Source of the DNA: Methylobacterium sp. B4
GTDB taxonomy: Bacteria; Pseudomonadota; Alphaproteobacteria; Rhizobiales; Beijerinckiaceae
Assembly: GCF_003201865.1 (NCBI RefSeq)
Contig: NZ_QJJJ01000009.1
Location: 1 to 64,000, forward strand
Reading direction: 5' to 3'
DNA length: 64,000 nucleotides
Part shown: one piece after another, positions 18,360 to 25,730 of the stretch
Layout: the number at the start of each line of letters is the position of its first letter
How positions within the stretch are numbered: the stretch's first letter is position 1
Program-made: the position numbers and the translations under genes
Notes under the pieces: model-generated
The model's input: only the letters and a program-made list of their open reading frames with translations
Database searches by the model: none
Told to the model about the DNA's origin: nothing

Positions 18360-18623
18360 ATGCGACAGGATCCGAAGACGCTCGGTCGTCGCCAGTTCTT
18401 TCGGGCGCTCGGGGGCAGCACCGTGGCCGCCGCGGCGGCGGTCGCCTCGCCGATGGGTGCGACCGAAGCGCAGGCCTACGATCCCGGCACCGACGAGACC
18501 CGGGCCCGCTACCGCGAGAGCGACCACGTGAAGGCGTTCTACCGCACCAACGGGTACGAGACCCTCAAGAAGAACACCGATCCGGCGTCGACCGGTCCCA
18601 AGTCTTCGACCGGTCCGAAGTGA
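18360..18623 (+). CDS. Small twin-arginine-signal protein of the FDH operon (FdhX-like)
   Basis: This 87-aa protein is dominated by a Tat signal, with GRRQFFRAL (residues 9-17) followed by an Ala/Val-rich hydrophobic stretch and an AQA cleavage site near 36-38. The mature part is only about 50 residues. It contains YRESDHVKAFYRTNGYE, typical of the 'formate dehydrogenase region TAT target' family. The C-terminus has a near-perfect tandem repeat (STGPK twice), visible in the DNA at 18588-18620. It lies 7 bp before fdhA. It may be a small periplasmic subunit or an assembly partner. Confidence 0.75.
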   Translation: MRQDPKTLGRRQFFRALGGSTVAAAAAVASPMGATEAQAYDPGTDETRARYRESDHVKAFYRTNGYETLKKNTDPASTGPKSSTGPK

Positions 18624-18630
18624 GGCTGCC

Positions 18631-21573
18631 ATGCTGATCAAGCGCAAGAGCGGCGAGGCTGCTCGCACCAAGCACCAGGCCGTCGCCGCCGGCCTCGCGT
18701 CGGGCGTGCTCGACCGCCGCGCCTTCCTGCGGAAGTCCGGCCTCACCGCCGGCGCGCTCGCGGCCGCCGGCACGACCCAGCTCGGATCGGTGCGCAAGGC
18801 CAAGGCCGCCGGCTCCTCCGCGGTCGGGCCGGACACGGTGATCAAGAAGAACGTCTGCACCCACTGCTCCGTGGGCTGCACGGTCACGGCCGAGGTCGTG
18901 AACGGCGTCTGGGTCGGCCAGGAGCCGTCCTGGGCGAGCCCGATCAACCGCGGCACCCACTGCGCCAAGGGCGCGGCCATCCGCGAACTCGTCTCGTCCG
19001 ACCGCCGCCTCAAATACCCGATGAAGCTCGAAGGCGGGCAGTGGAAGCGGATCTCGTGGGACCAGGCATACGAAGAGATCGGCGATAAGCTGATCCAGAT
19101 CCGCGAGAAGAACGGCGCGGACTCGGTCTACTGGCTCGGCTCGGCCAAGTTCACCAACGAGGCCTCCTACCTGATGCGCAAGTTCGCCGCCCTCTGGGGC
19201 ACGAATTCGATCGACCATCAGGCGCGCATCTGCCACTCGACGACGGTGGCGGGCGTGGCCAACACCTGGGGCTATGGCGCCCAGACCAATTCCTACAACG
19301 ACATCCGCAACGCCAAGACGATGATCATCCTCGGCGGTAACCCCGCCGAAGCGCACCCGGTCTCCCTGCAGCACGTGCTGTCGGGCAAGGAGATCAACCG
19401 CGCCAACATGATCGTCATCGATCCGCGCTTCACCCGCACCGCTGCGCACGCCACCGAATACGTCCGCATCCGCTCCGGCACCGATATTCCGGTGGTCTGG
19501 GGCATCCTCTGGCACATCTTCCAGAATGGCTGGGAGGACAAGGAGTTCATCGCTCAGCGCGTCTACGCGATGGACGACGTGCGCAAGGAAGTCGCCAAGT
19601 GGACGCCCGACGAGGTCGAGCGCGTCTCCGGCGTGCCGGGCGAGCAGCTCAAGCGCGTCGCTGAGAAGTTCGCCAAGGAGAAGCCGGCGACTCTGATCTG
19701 GTGCATGGGCGCGACCCAGCACACGGTCGGCACCGCCAACGTCCGGGCGCTGTGCATCCTGTGTCTGGCCACCGGCAACGTCGGCAAGCCGGGCACCGGC
19801 GCCAACATCTTCCGCGGCCACACCAACGTGCAGGGCGCCACGGATCTGGGCCTCGATGTCACCTCGCTGCCGCTCTATTACGGCCTCGTCGAGGGCGGCT
19901 GGCGCCACTGGGCCCGCGTCTGGGAGGTCGAGTACGAGTGGCTGCAATCGCGCTTCGATGAGGTTCCGGCGGCGGCCGGCCGCAAGGCCCGCACCCGCAA
20001 GGAGAACATGGAGGCGCCCGGTATCACCTCGACCCGCTGGTTCGATGCCGTGAATCTGCCGCCCGAGCAGATCGACCAGAAGAGCCCGGTCAAGGCCTTC
20101 ATGGTCTTCGGCCACGGCGGCAACACCGTCACCCGCATGCCCGAAGCGATCGAGGGCATGAACAAGCTGGAGCTGCTGGTCGTCGCCGACCCGCACCCGA
20201 CCACCTTCGCCGCGCTCGATGCCCGGCAGGACAACACCTACCTGCTGCCGATCTGCACCTCGCTCGAGATGGACGGCTCGCGCACCGCCTCGAACCGCTC
20301 GATCCAGTGGGGCGAGCAGGTCGTGAAACCGGCCTTCGAGTCGAAGAACGACTACGAGGTGCTCTACAAGCTCGCGCAGAAGCTCGGCTTCGCCGACAAG
20401 CTGTGCAAGAACATCAAGATCGTCGACGGCGTGCCCGAGGCCGAGGACATCCTCCGCGAGATCAACCGCGGCGGCTGGTCGACGGGCTATTGCGGCCAGT
20501 CGCCGGAGCGGCTGAAGGCGCACATGCGCAACCAGCACAAGTTTGATCTGGTGACGCTGCGCGCGCCCAAGGACGACCCGGAGGTCGGCGGCGACTATTA
20601 CGGCCTGCCCTGGCCGTGCTGGGGCAAGCCGGAGATCCGGCACCCGGGCTCGGCCATCCTGTACAACACCAACCTCCACGTGAAGGAGGGTGGCGGCACC
20701 TTCCGCGCGCGCTTCGGCACGGAGCGCAACGGGCAGACTTTGCTCGCCGAGGATTCCTTCTCGAGAGGCTCGGACCTGACCGACGGCTACCCGGAATTCA
20801 CCTTCGGCGTATTCAAGAAGCTCGGCTGGGACCGCGACCTGACGCCCGAGGAACTGGCCACGATCCTCAAGATCGGCGGCGAGAAGCCCGACACGGTCAG
20901 CTGGGCCACCGACCTTTCCGGCGGCATCCAACGCGTCTGCCTGGAGCACGGCGTCTCGCCGTTCGGCAACGGCAAGGCCCGGGCGAATGCCTGGAACCTG
21001 CCCGACCCCGTGCCGGTCCACCGCGAGCCGGTCTACTCGCCGCGGCCCGACCTCGTGGCGAAGTACCCGACCCGGCCCGACGAGCGGCAGCTGCGTATGC
21101 CCAATATCGGCTTCTCGGTGCAGAAGTCGGTGGTGGATCGCGGGGTCGCCAAGGAGTTCCCGATCATCCTCACCTCCGGACGCCTCGTGGAATACGAGGG
21201 CGGTGGCGAGGAGACACGTTCGAACCCGTGGCTGGCCGAGCTGCAGCAGGACATGTTCGTCGAGATCAACACCGGCGACGCGGCCGAGCGCGGCATCAAG
21301 GACGGACAGTTCGTCTGGGTCACCGGCCCCGAGAACGCCTCGAAGGCCAAGGTGAAGGCGCTGGTGACCGACCGCGTCGGCAAGGGCGTGGCTTTCATGC
21401 CCTTCCACTTCTCCGGTTGGTACCAGGGCAAGGACATGCGCGACTACTACCCGAAGGGCACCGACCCGGTGGTGCTCGGCGAGAGCGTGAACACCGTGAC
21501 GACCTACGGCTTCGATCCTGTGACGGGCATGCAGGAAACGAAGTGCACCCTGTGCCAGATCAAAGCGGCCTGA
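18631..21573 (+). CDS. fdh3A: Formate dehydrogenase alpha (catalytic) subunit, FDH3-type
   Basis: This 980-aa protein is the molybdenum/tungsten bis-pterin catalytic subunit that oxidises formate to CO2. A Tat motif, DRRAFLRKSG (about residues 28-37), implies export to the periplasm. The [4Fe-4S] ligands are Cys76, Cys79, Cys83 and Cys111. The active site QARICHSTTVAG has Cys201-His202 where E. coli FdnG has selenocysteine-His, so this is a non-selenium form. The length fits FdnG-type enzymes. It is followed by iron-sulfur and cytochrome b subunits, and the whole operon has the order of M. extorquens FDH3; the gene symbol rests on that resemblance. The ATG has AGG 7 nt upstream. The exact metal cannot be decided from sequence. 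Confidence 0.9.
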   Translation: MLIKRKSGEAARTKHQAVAAGLASGVLDRRAFLRKSGLTAGALAAAGTTQLGSVRKAKAAGSSAVGPDTVIKKNVCTHCSVGCTVTAEVVNGVWVGQEPSWASPINRGTHCAKGAAIRELVSSDRRLKYPMKLEGGQWKRISWDQAYEEIGDKLIQIREKNGADSVYWLGSAKFTNEASYLMRKFAALWGTNSIDHQARICHSTTVAGVANTWGYGAQTNSYNDIRNAKTMIILGGNPAEAHPVSLQHVLSGKEINRANMIVIDPRFTRTAAHATEYVRIRSGTDIPVVWGILWHIFQNGWEDKEFIAQRVYAMDDVRKEVAKWTPDEVERVSGVPGEQLKRVAEKFAKEKPATLIWCMGATQHTVGTANVRALCILCLATGNVGKPGTGANIFRGHTNVQGATDLGLDVTSLPLYYGLVEGGWRHWARVWEVEYEWLQSRFDEVPAAAGRKARTRKENMEAPGITSTRWFDAVNLPPEQIDQKSPVKAFMVFGHGGNTVTRMPEAIEGMNKLELLVVADPHPTTFAALDARQDNTYLLPICTSLEMDGSRTASNRSIQWGEQVVKPAFESKNDYEVLYKLAQKLGFADKLCKNIKIVDGVPEAEDILREINRGGWSTGYCGQSPERLKAHMRNQHKFDLVTLRAPKDDPEVGGDYYGLPWPCWGKPEIRHPGSAILYNTNLHVKEGGGTFRARFGTERNGQTLLAEDSFSRGSDLTDGYPEFTFGVFKKLGWDRDLTPEELATILKIGGEKPDTVSWATDLSGGIQRVCLEHGVSPFGNGKARANAWNLPDPVPVHREPVYSPRPDLVAKYPTRPDERQLRMPNIGFSVQKSVVDRGVAKEFPIILTSGRLVEYEGGGEETRSNPWLAELQQDMFVEINTGDAAERGIKDGQFVWVTGPENASKAKVKALVTDRVGKGVAFMPFHFSGWYQGKDMRDYYPKGTDPVVLGESVNTVTTYGFDPVTGMQETKCTLCQIKAA

Positions 21574-21590
21574 GAGGAGCGACCCGAACC

Positions 21591-22187
21591 ATGGCCCGGA
21601 TGAAGTTCCTCTGCGACGCGGATCGCTGCATCGAGTGCAACGCCTGCGTCACGGCCTGCAAGAACGAGCACGAGGTGCCGTGGGGCATCAATCGCCGCCG
21701 CGTCGTCACCCTCAACGACGGCAAGCCCGGCGAGCGCTCGGTCTCCATGGCCTGCATGCATTGCACCGACGCGCCCTGCGCGGCGGTGTGCCCGGTGAAT
21801 TGCTTCTACACGACCGCCGACGCGGTGGTGCTGCACTCCAAGGACATCTGCATCGGCTGCGGCTACTGCTTTTACGCCTGCCCGTTCGGCGCGCCCCAGT
21901 ATCCGCGCGTCGGGAACTTCGGTTCGCGCGGCAAGATGGACAAGTGCACCTACTGCTCCGGCGGTCCCGAGCCCGATTTCTCGACCGCCGAGTACGAGAA
22001 GTACGGCTCGAACCGTCTGGCCGAGGGCAAGCTGCCGCTCTGCGCCGAGATGTGCTCGACCAAGGCGCTGCTGGCGGGTGACGGCGAGATGATCGCCGAG
22101 ATCTACAAGCAGCGGGTGATCAAGCGCGGCTACGGCTCCGGCGCCTGGGGCTGGAAGACGGCCTACCGCGAGACCGTCGCGATCTGA
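21591..22187 (+). CDS. fdh3B: Formate dehydrogenase beta (iron-sulfur) subunit
   Basis: This 198-aa electron-transfer subunit has four cysteine groups: CIECNACVTACK, CMHCTDAPCAAVCP, CIGCGYCFYACP, and a split CTYC ... CAEMC. Together they should bind four [4Fe-4S] clusters, as in FdnH and HybA relatives. It lacks the C-terminal membrane anchor of E. coli FdnH, so it must be held by FdhA and FdhC. It has no signal of its own and probably travels with the Tat-exported FdhA. The ATG follows GAGAGGAGCG, a strong ribosome site, 17 bp after fdhA. Confidence 0.9.
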   Translation: MARMKFLCDADRCIECNACVTACKNEHEVPWGINRRRVVTLNDGKPGERSVSMACMHCTDAPCAAVCPVNCFYTTADAVVLHSKDICIGCGYCFYACPFGAPQYPRVGNFGSRGKMDKCTYCSGGPEPDFSTAEYEKYGSNRLAEGKLPLCAEMCSTKALLAGDGEMIAEIYKQRVIKRGYGSGAWGWKTAYRETVAI

Positions 22188-22194
22188 TCCGGCT

Positions 22195-22219
22195 CCGCGG
22201 GCGCGAAGGACGCCCGCGG
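22195..22219 (+). promoter_or_regulatory. Strong GC stem-loop between fdh3B and fdh3C
   Basis: CCGCGGGCG (22195-22203) and CGCCCGCGG (22211-22219) form a perfect 9-bp stem with a 7-nt loop in the 66-bp gap. There is no T-run after it, so it is more likely an mRNA-stabilising or processing element than a terminator. Confidence 0.5.
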
Positions 22220-22253
22220 GACCCAACCAAGAGACGCCTGGAAAGGAACGCCG

Positions 22254-23291
22254 ATGCGGCGGGTAACGACCCTCTTCAGCACCCTCCTCGTCGCGGCGAT
22301 GCTGGTCGCGGCGCCAGCGGCCTTTGCCCCGGTGCAGGCCCAGAACCCGATCCAGGCCGACGGCCAGAACCCGATGGGTGCGCGCCCGACGGCGGATTCG
22401 GTCAACGAGGAGCTTCTGTTCAAGCAGGAGTCGAAGATCCGGGGCCGGATCTCGATTCCGGACGGCAAGGCCGCCAACCTGATCCAGCCGCAGGGCCGCG
22501 AGTATCAGAACTTCCGCGAGCGCTGGCTGCCCTGGATCGGGGCGCTCGCCATCCTCGGCATGGTGGCCGCGCTCGGCGCGTTCTTCCTTTTCCGCGGCCG
22601 GATCATGATGGAGCACAGCCAGGAATCGGGGAAGAAGATCCTGCGCTTCAACGCGTTCGAACGCTTCACGCACTGGATGACGGCGGTGTGCTTCATCATC
22701 CTGTCGCTGTCCGGTCTGAACTACATCTTCGGCAAGCGACTGCTGATGCCGCTGATCGGCCCCGACGCCTTCGGTGCCCTTTCGCAATGGGCCAAGTACA
22801 GCCACGTCTACCTCGCGTGGCCGTTCATGCTCGGCGTCGCCTTCATGTTCGTGGTCTGGGTGCGCGACAACATCCCCAGCAAGGTCGATTGGGCCTGGAT
22901 CAAGGCCGGCGGCGGTTTCATTGGCAAGGGGCATCCCCATGCGGGCCGCTTCAATGCCGGCCAGAAGGGCGTGTTCTGGATGGTCGCCGGATTCGGCGCC
23001 GCCATGGGCGCGACCGGGCTGATGATGCTCTTCCCGTTCGCGCTCCTCGACATCAACGGCATGCAGGTCATGCAGGTGATCCATTCGCTGATCGGCATCG
23101 TCTTCATCGCCGGCATCCTGGCCCACATCTATATCGGCACGCTCGGCATGGAGGGCGCCTACGACGCCATGGGCAGCGGCAAGGTGGATCTCGCCTGGGC
23201 GCGCGCCCACCACGACCTCTGGGTCGAGAAGGAGCAGGCGCGCACCGGCAGCGGTCCGCAGCTCAAGGGCCACCCGGCTCCGGCCGAGTGA
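22254..23291 (+). CDS. fdh3C: Formate dehydrogenase gamma subunit (cytochrome b556)
   Basis: This 345-aa integral membrane subunit passes electrons from FdhB to quinone. It has an N-terminal signal-like segment, then a periplasmic region of about 60 residues. Five hydrophobic spans follow, including ALAILGMVAALGAFFLF, TAVCFIILSLSGLNYIFG, FMLGVAFMFVVWVRDN and GIVFIAGILAHIYIGTLG. Candidate haem-ligand histidines are in RFTHWMTAV, KYSHVYLAW and IHSLIGIVF/LAHIYIG. It is longer than FdnI because of the N-terminal extension, which is normal for the FdoI/FdhC group of alphaproteobacteria. An AGGAACGCC ribosome site precedes the ATG. Confidence 0.9.
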   Translation: MRRVTTLFSTLLVAAMLVAAPAAFAPVQAQNPIQADGQNPMGARPTADSVNEELLFKQESKIRGRISIPDGKAANLIQPQGREYQNFRERWLPWIGALAILGMVAALGAFFLFRGRIMMEHSQESGKKILRFNAFERFTHWMTAVCFIILSLSGLNYIFGKRLLMPLIGPDAFGALSQWAKYSHVYLAWPFMLGVAFMFVVWVRDNIPSKVDWAWIKAGGGFIGKGHPHAGRFNAGQKGVFWMVAGFGAAMGATGLMMLFPFALLDINGMQVMQVIHSLIGIVFIAGILAHIYIGTLGMEGAYDAMGSGKVDLAWARAHHDLWVEKEQARTGSGPQLKGHPAPAE

Positions 23292-23383
23292 CGGAACCGG
23301 GGCCGGTCGCGCGGGCCGGCTTTCGCAAACGGGCAGACGATCCGCGCTTATCGAGGCCTGTGGCCTCCAGGGACGACACGAGC

Positions 23384-23629
23384 ATGAAAGCCTTCCTCGC
23401 CGCCATCGTCGCCGCGATCGCCCTCGGGGTGCTGGCGATGTTCGCGCTCACCAGCAGTCAGAAGTTCGCCTACCAGGCCTTCGCCACCTCCGGCGCGCGG
23501 GTTTCGGAGCCTGGCACCAACCTCGTCGGCCCTCGCTGGAACGGCGACACCGCGCCCGACGAGATGGGTTCCGAGGCCGAGCCGCACGGCAAGGCCGAGG
23601 GAACGGCCTCGCACCCGAAGCGCTCCTGA
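23384..23629 (+). CDS. Small single-span membrane protein at the end of the FDH operon
   Basis: This 81-aa protein has one N-terminal hydrophobic helix (FLAAIVAAIALGVLAMFAL) and a short hydrophilic tail with SARVSEPGTNLVG. It lies 92 bp after fdh3C on the same strand and 44 bp before the next secreted protein. I do not recognise a family. The single anchor and periplasmic-looking tail suggest a small accessory subunit, but nothing in the sequence proves it. Confidence 0.6.
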   Translation: MKAFLAAIVAAIALGVLAMFALTSSQKFAYQAFATSGARVSEPGTNLVGPRWNGDTAPDEMGSEAEPHGKAEGTASHPKRS

Positions 23630-23673
23630 GCGCCGGCCAAGACGAAGCGACGAGACACGAGGGAGTGAGCCCG

Positions 23674-24273
23674 ATGAAGCCTGCGTCCATCACCCGGCAT
23701 CTGGTCGGCGGCCTCGCGGCGTCCGCGCTCCTCCTCGGCGCCGCCGCGGCGCAGGATGCCGGCCAGCCGGCCCCTGCCCCGGTCGCCGCAGGCAAGCCGG
23801 CCAATCTGTGCCAGGAGCTCGTCGCCTTCGTGAAGGCGCCGGAACCGGCCAACAAGGCCGCTGCGACGCCGCCGCAGCAGGCGACCGCCGTCTCGAATCC
23901 GTCGGGCAAGACCGAGGGCGCCAAGCCGTCGGGCAGCAGCGAGCCGCAGAAGACCTCGGGCCTCAGCGGCCCGACGAACGAGGGCGGAAGCGGGCCGGCC
24001 CCCGGCCCTGCGACCAATGCGGCGTCGGGCAACCCGGCGGACAATCACAATGCCAAGGCGAATGCCCTCGCCAAGTCTCCCCCGCCTCCAGCGGCGCCCG
24101 CGCCCGCCCCGAAGCCCGACCCGGCGGTGGTGGAGAAGATCGAGGCGGCGGCCGGTGCCAACGACCTCGCCGCCTGCCGGGCCGCGGCCCGCTCGATGCG
24201 GCTCGCCGGTGTGGCGCTGCCCCCGCCCCTGCTCGCGCTCTCGGCGCTCGATCCCAAATTCTTCGCGCAGTAG
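23674..24273 (+). CDS. Secreted Pro/Ala-rich protein at the end of the FDH operon
   Basis: This 199-aa protein has a Sec-type signal (LVGGLAASALLLGAAAAQ) and a disordered Pro/Ala/Lys-rich middle. The more ordered last 50 residues contain ANDLAACRAAARSMRLAGV and end LSALDPKFFAQ. A cysteine in NLCQELVAF and one in LAACRAA could pair. I chose the ATG at 23674 with GGAG eight bases upstream; a GTG at 23665 is possible. The function is unknown. Proximity suggests a periplasmic role with FDH. Confidence 0.6.
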   Translation: MKPASITRHLVGGLAASALLLGAAAAQDAGQPAPAPVAAGKPANLCQELVAFVKAPEPANKAAATPPQQATAVSNPSGKTEGAKPSGSSEPQKTSGLSGPTNEGGSGPAPGPATNAASGNPADNHNAKANALAKSPPPPAAPAPAPKPDPAVVEKIEAAAGANDLAACRAAARSMRLAGVALPPPLLALSALDPKFFAQ

Positions 24274-24337
24274 CGAGTCGGGGCGGAGCAGCGACGCGCC
24301 ACCTCAGTATCTGTTTGATCGCTTCGGTCTTTTCCGT

Positions 24338-24430
24338 CGTCATTGCGAGGCGAGGCCGTGGCAATCAAGGACTCCGCATTGTCCGGACAGGTCGCGCTCC
24401 GGGTCGCTTCGGCTCCGCCTCGCGATCACG
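24338..24430. repeat. Dispersed-repeat-like palindromic element (93 bp)
   Basis: The ends are inverted: CGTCATTGCGAGGC (24338-24351) matches the complement of GCCTCGCGATCACG (24417-24430) at 12 of 14 positions. Inside are TGGCAATC and a perfect TGTCCGGACA palindrome (24380-24389). The opening 'CGTCATTGCGAGG' with a nearby 'GCAATC' is a recurring intergenic repeat in alphaproteobacteria. It sits between the convergent ends of the FDH operon and the YgjV-like gene. Confidence 0.55.
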
Positions 24431-24469
24431 GAACGGGGCAAAGTCCGAGGCGATCGAACCGAGATGATC

Positions 24470-25102
24470 TCAGACCGCGTCCCGGAGCGGTCCGACATTC
24501 TCCGCAGCGCCCGGCAGATTTTCGGCCTCCGCCGCGACGAGTGCCGGCTCGCTGACCCTGGCAGGTCCGCCGCGCAGCAGCGCCACCAGGAGCGCCGAGA
24601 TCGTGAGCACGTCGCAGGTCAGGCCGAAGACCGAACCGACCAGCGTGTTGTGGATCATCCAGCAGGACGATGCGCCCAGGAAGAAACGGCGCATGCACTC
24701 GGCATCGCCCTGAAGCCGTGCGGCGGTCGCGAGCAGGGCGCCGAGGCCGGCGCAGGCTGAAGGCCAACCGTTCCAGGTCGCGACGGTGAGGCCGGCGGCG
24801 ACGAGACTGCTGCCGGTGAAGAGCGGCACCACCCAGGCCGCGCGGGCATCGGCGCCGATCCACCGGGCGGCAACGAGGCTTTGCATCACCGAGATCAGGC
24901 ACATCGCCGCCCCGGTCGTCGCGCCGAGTTGCAGGTAATGCAGCGCGAAGCAGGTCGAGCACGCCGCCGCTGTCAGGAGGATCGTGCTGCGGCTCGGCAT
25001 CATGCCGGAGGCAAAGCCGAGGCAGAGCCCCAGGCTTCCGTACAGGTCGAGGTGTTCACGCGCGGCATGCCACGCGAGGGCGATGTAATCTGCGGCGATC
25101 AT
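24470..25102 (-). CDS. YgjV-family inner membrane protein
   Basis: This 210-aa hydrophobic protein has about six spans, including YGSLGLCLGFASGMMPSR, GAAMCLISVMQSLVAARW and SSCWMIHNTLVGSVFG. The SSCWMIHN segment and overall length fit the YgjV family of uncharacterised membrane proteins. The start at 25102 gives MIAADYIALAWH. An upstream in-frame start at 25183 would cut into an inverted repeat. It converges on the FDH operon. Confidence 0.55.
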   Translation of the reverse strand: MIAADYIALAWHAAREHLDLYGSLGLCLGFASGMMPSRSTILLTAAACSTCFALHYLQLGATTGAAMCLISVMQSLVAARWIGADARAAWVVPLFTGSSLVAAGLTVATWNGWPSACAGLGALLATAARLQGDAECMRRFFLGASSCWMIHNTLVGSVFGLTCDVLTISALLVALLRGGPARVSEPALVAAEAENLPGAAENVGPLRDAV

Positions 25103-25173
25103 GGTGAGTGTCTCGAACGGCGCGTCTGATGCTATGTCTCGGAGCCGTTCCGGAGCGCTTGTTCTAGATGTAC

Positions 25174-25206
25174 GCTTTTGCAAGGCTAGTCTGAGCTTGC
25201 GAAAGC
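25174..25206. promoter_or_regulatory. Inverted repeat upstream of the YgjV-like gene
   Basis: GCTTTTGCAAG (25174-25184) and CTTGCGAAAGC (25196-25206) form 11-bp arms with one mismatch around an 11-bp spacer. It lies 72 bp upstream of the chosen start of the minus-strand gene, so an operator is possible. No regulator that I know matches the sequence. Confidence 0.4.
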
Positions 25207-25353
25207 AGTGATTTCCGGGCGTTCGGCCGCGCCCGTCTTGGCGACTGCGCTATTCCTGCTTGGTAACCGGAACGTTAATGCGGGGTGAAGCGTGCGCGGG
25301 CGTGGCACGCTTGCCGCACTTGTGGAGCGGAACAAGACGCGCGGCCCGACGAG

Positions 25354-25394
25354 AATGAACGTTCATTGACACGAGAATGAACGTTCACTATCAA
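25354..25394 (+). promoter_or_regulatory. Promoter of the RND operon with two TetR-type operators
   Basis: A -35 TTGACA (25366-25371) and -10 TATCAA (25389-25394) are separated by exactly 17 bp. AATGAACGTTCATT (25354-25367) is a perfect 14-bp palindrome overlapping the -35. A second near-perfect copy (AATGAACGTTCACT, 25376-25389) fills the spacer. The copies are 22 bp apart, about two helical turns. The natural ligand-responsive binder is the TetR protein encoded two genes downstream, so autoregulation is likely. Confidence 0.75.
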
Positions 25395-25418
25395 GCTCGC
25401 GAGCGTAGGAGTTCGCGT

Positions 25419-25730
25419 ATGAACTTGTCCCAAGGATCCGCCGGTTTCCTCTCCCCGTCCTTCGATCATGCGATGGAGTCGGATGGCCGTGATGCGTTGA
25501 GCCCGATGCGCCTGGTCCGGGCCGTCTGCACGCCGGCAAACCTCCTGCTCTGCGCCGTCGTGGCGTTCGGCTGGTTCGCCCTGATCGGCTGGACCGGTGC
25601 CGGGCCGGACGGCTTCCAGGCGCGGCTCTGCGCCGATCTCGACCTTCAGCCCCGCGCCTGCGCCGCGGTGCAATCCATGAGCGACGCGGGCCGCGCCGCC
25701 GGGGCGGACAGCGTGAGAAACGCGTCGTGA
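25419..25730 (+). CDS. Small single-span membrane protein leading the RND operon
   Basis: This 103-aa protein has one hydrophobic helix (LLLCAVVAFGWFALIGW) about halfway, a charged N-terminal half, and a short C-terminal part with two Cys (LCADL, RACAAV). It starts 25 bp after the predicted -10, with AGGAG eight bases before the ATG, and its stop overlaps the tetR GTG. I know of no family. Being first under the operator, it is induced with the pump, and it could be a pump-associated small protein. Confidence 0.65.
   Translation: MNLSQGSAGFLSPSFDHAMESDGRDALSPMRLVRAVCTPANLLLCAVVAFGWFALIGWTGAGPDGFQARLCADLDLQPRACAAVQSMSDAGRAAGADSVRNAS

Larger units (their letters stand above)
25103..25418. other. 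Divergent control region of the YgjV-like gene and the RND operon
   Basis: This 316-bp gene-free stretch holds, from left to right, the 25174-25206 inverted repeat, about 145 bp with no recognised element, and the TetR-type operator/promoter at 25354-25394. No additional ORF is supported. Confidence 0.6.

Noticed and set aside
18565..21408. Long minus-strand open frame (947 codons) opposite fdh3A
   Set aside because: It is a shadow of the GC-rich codon bias of fdh3A, with no homology and no ribosome site.
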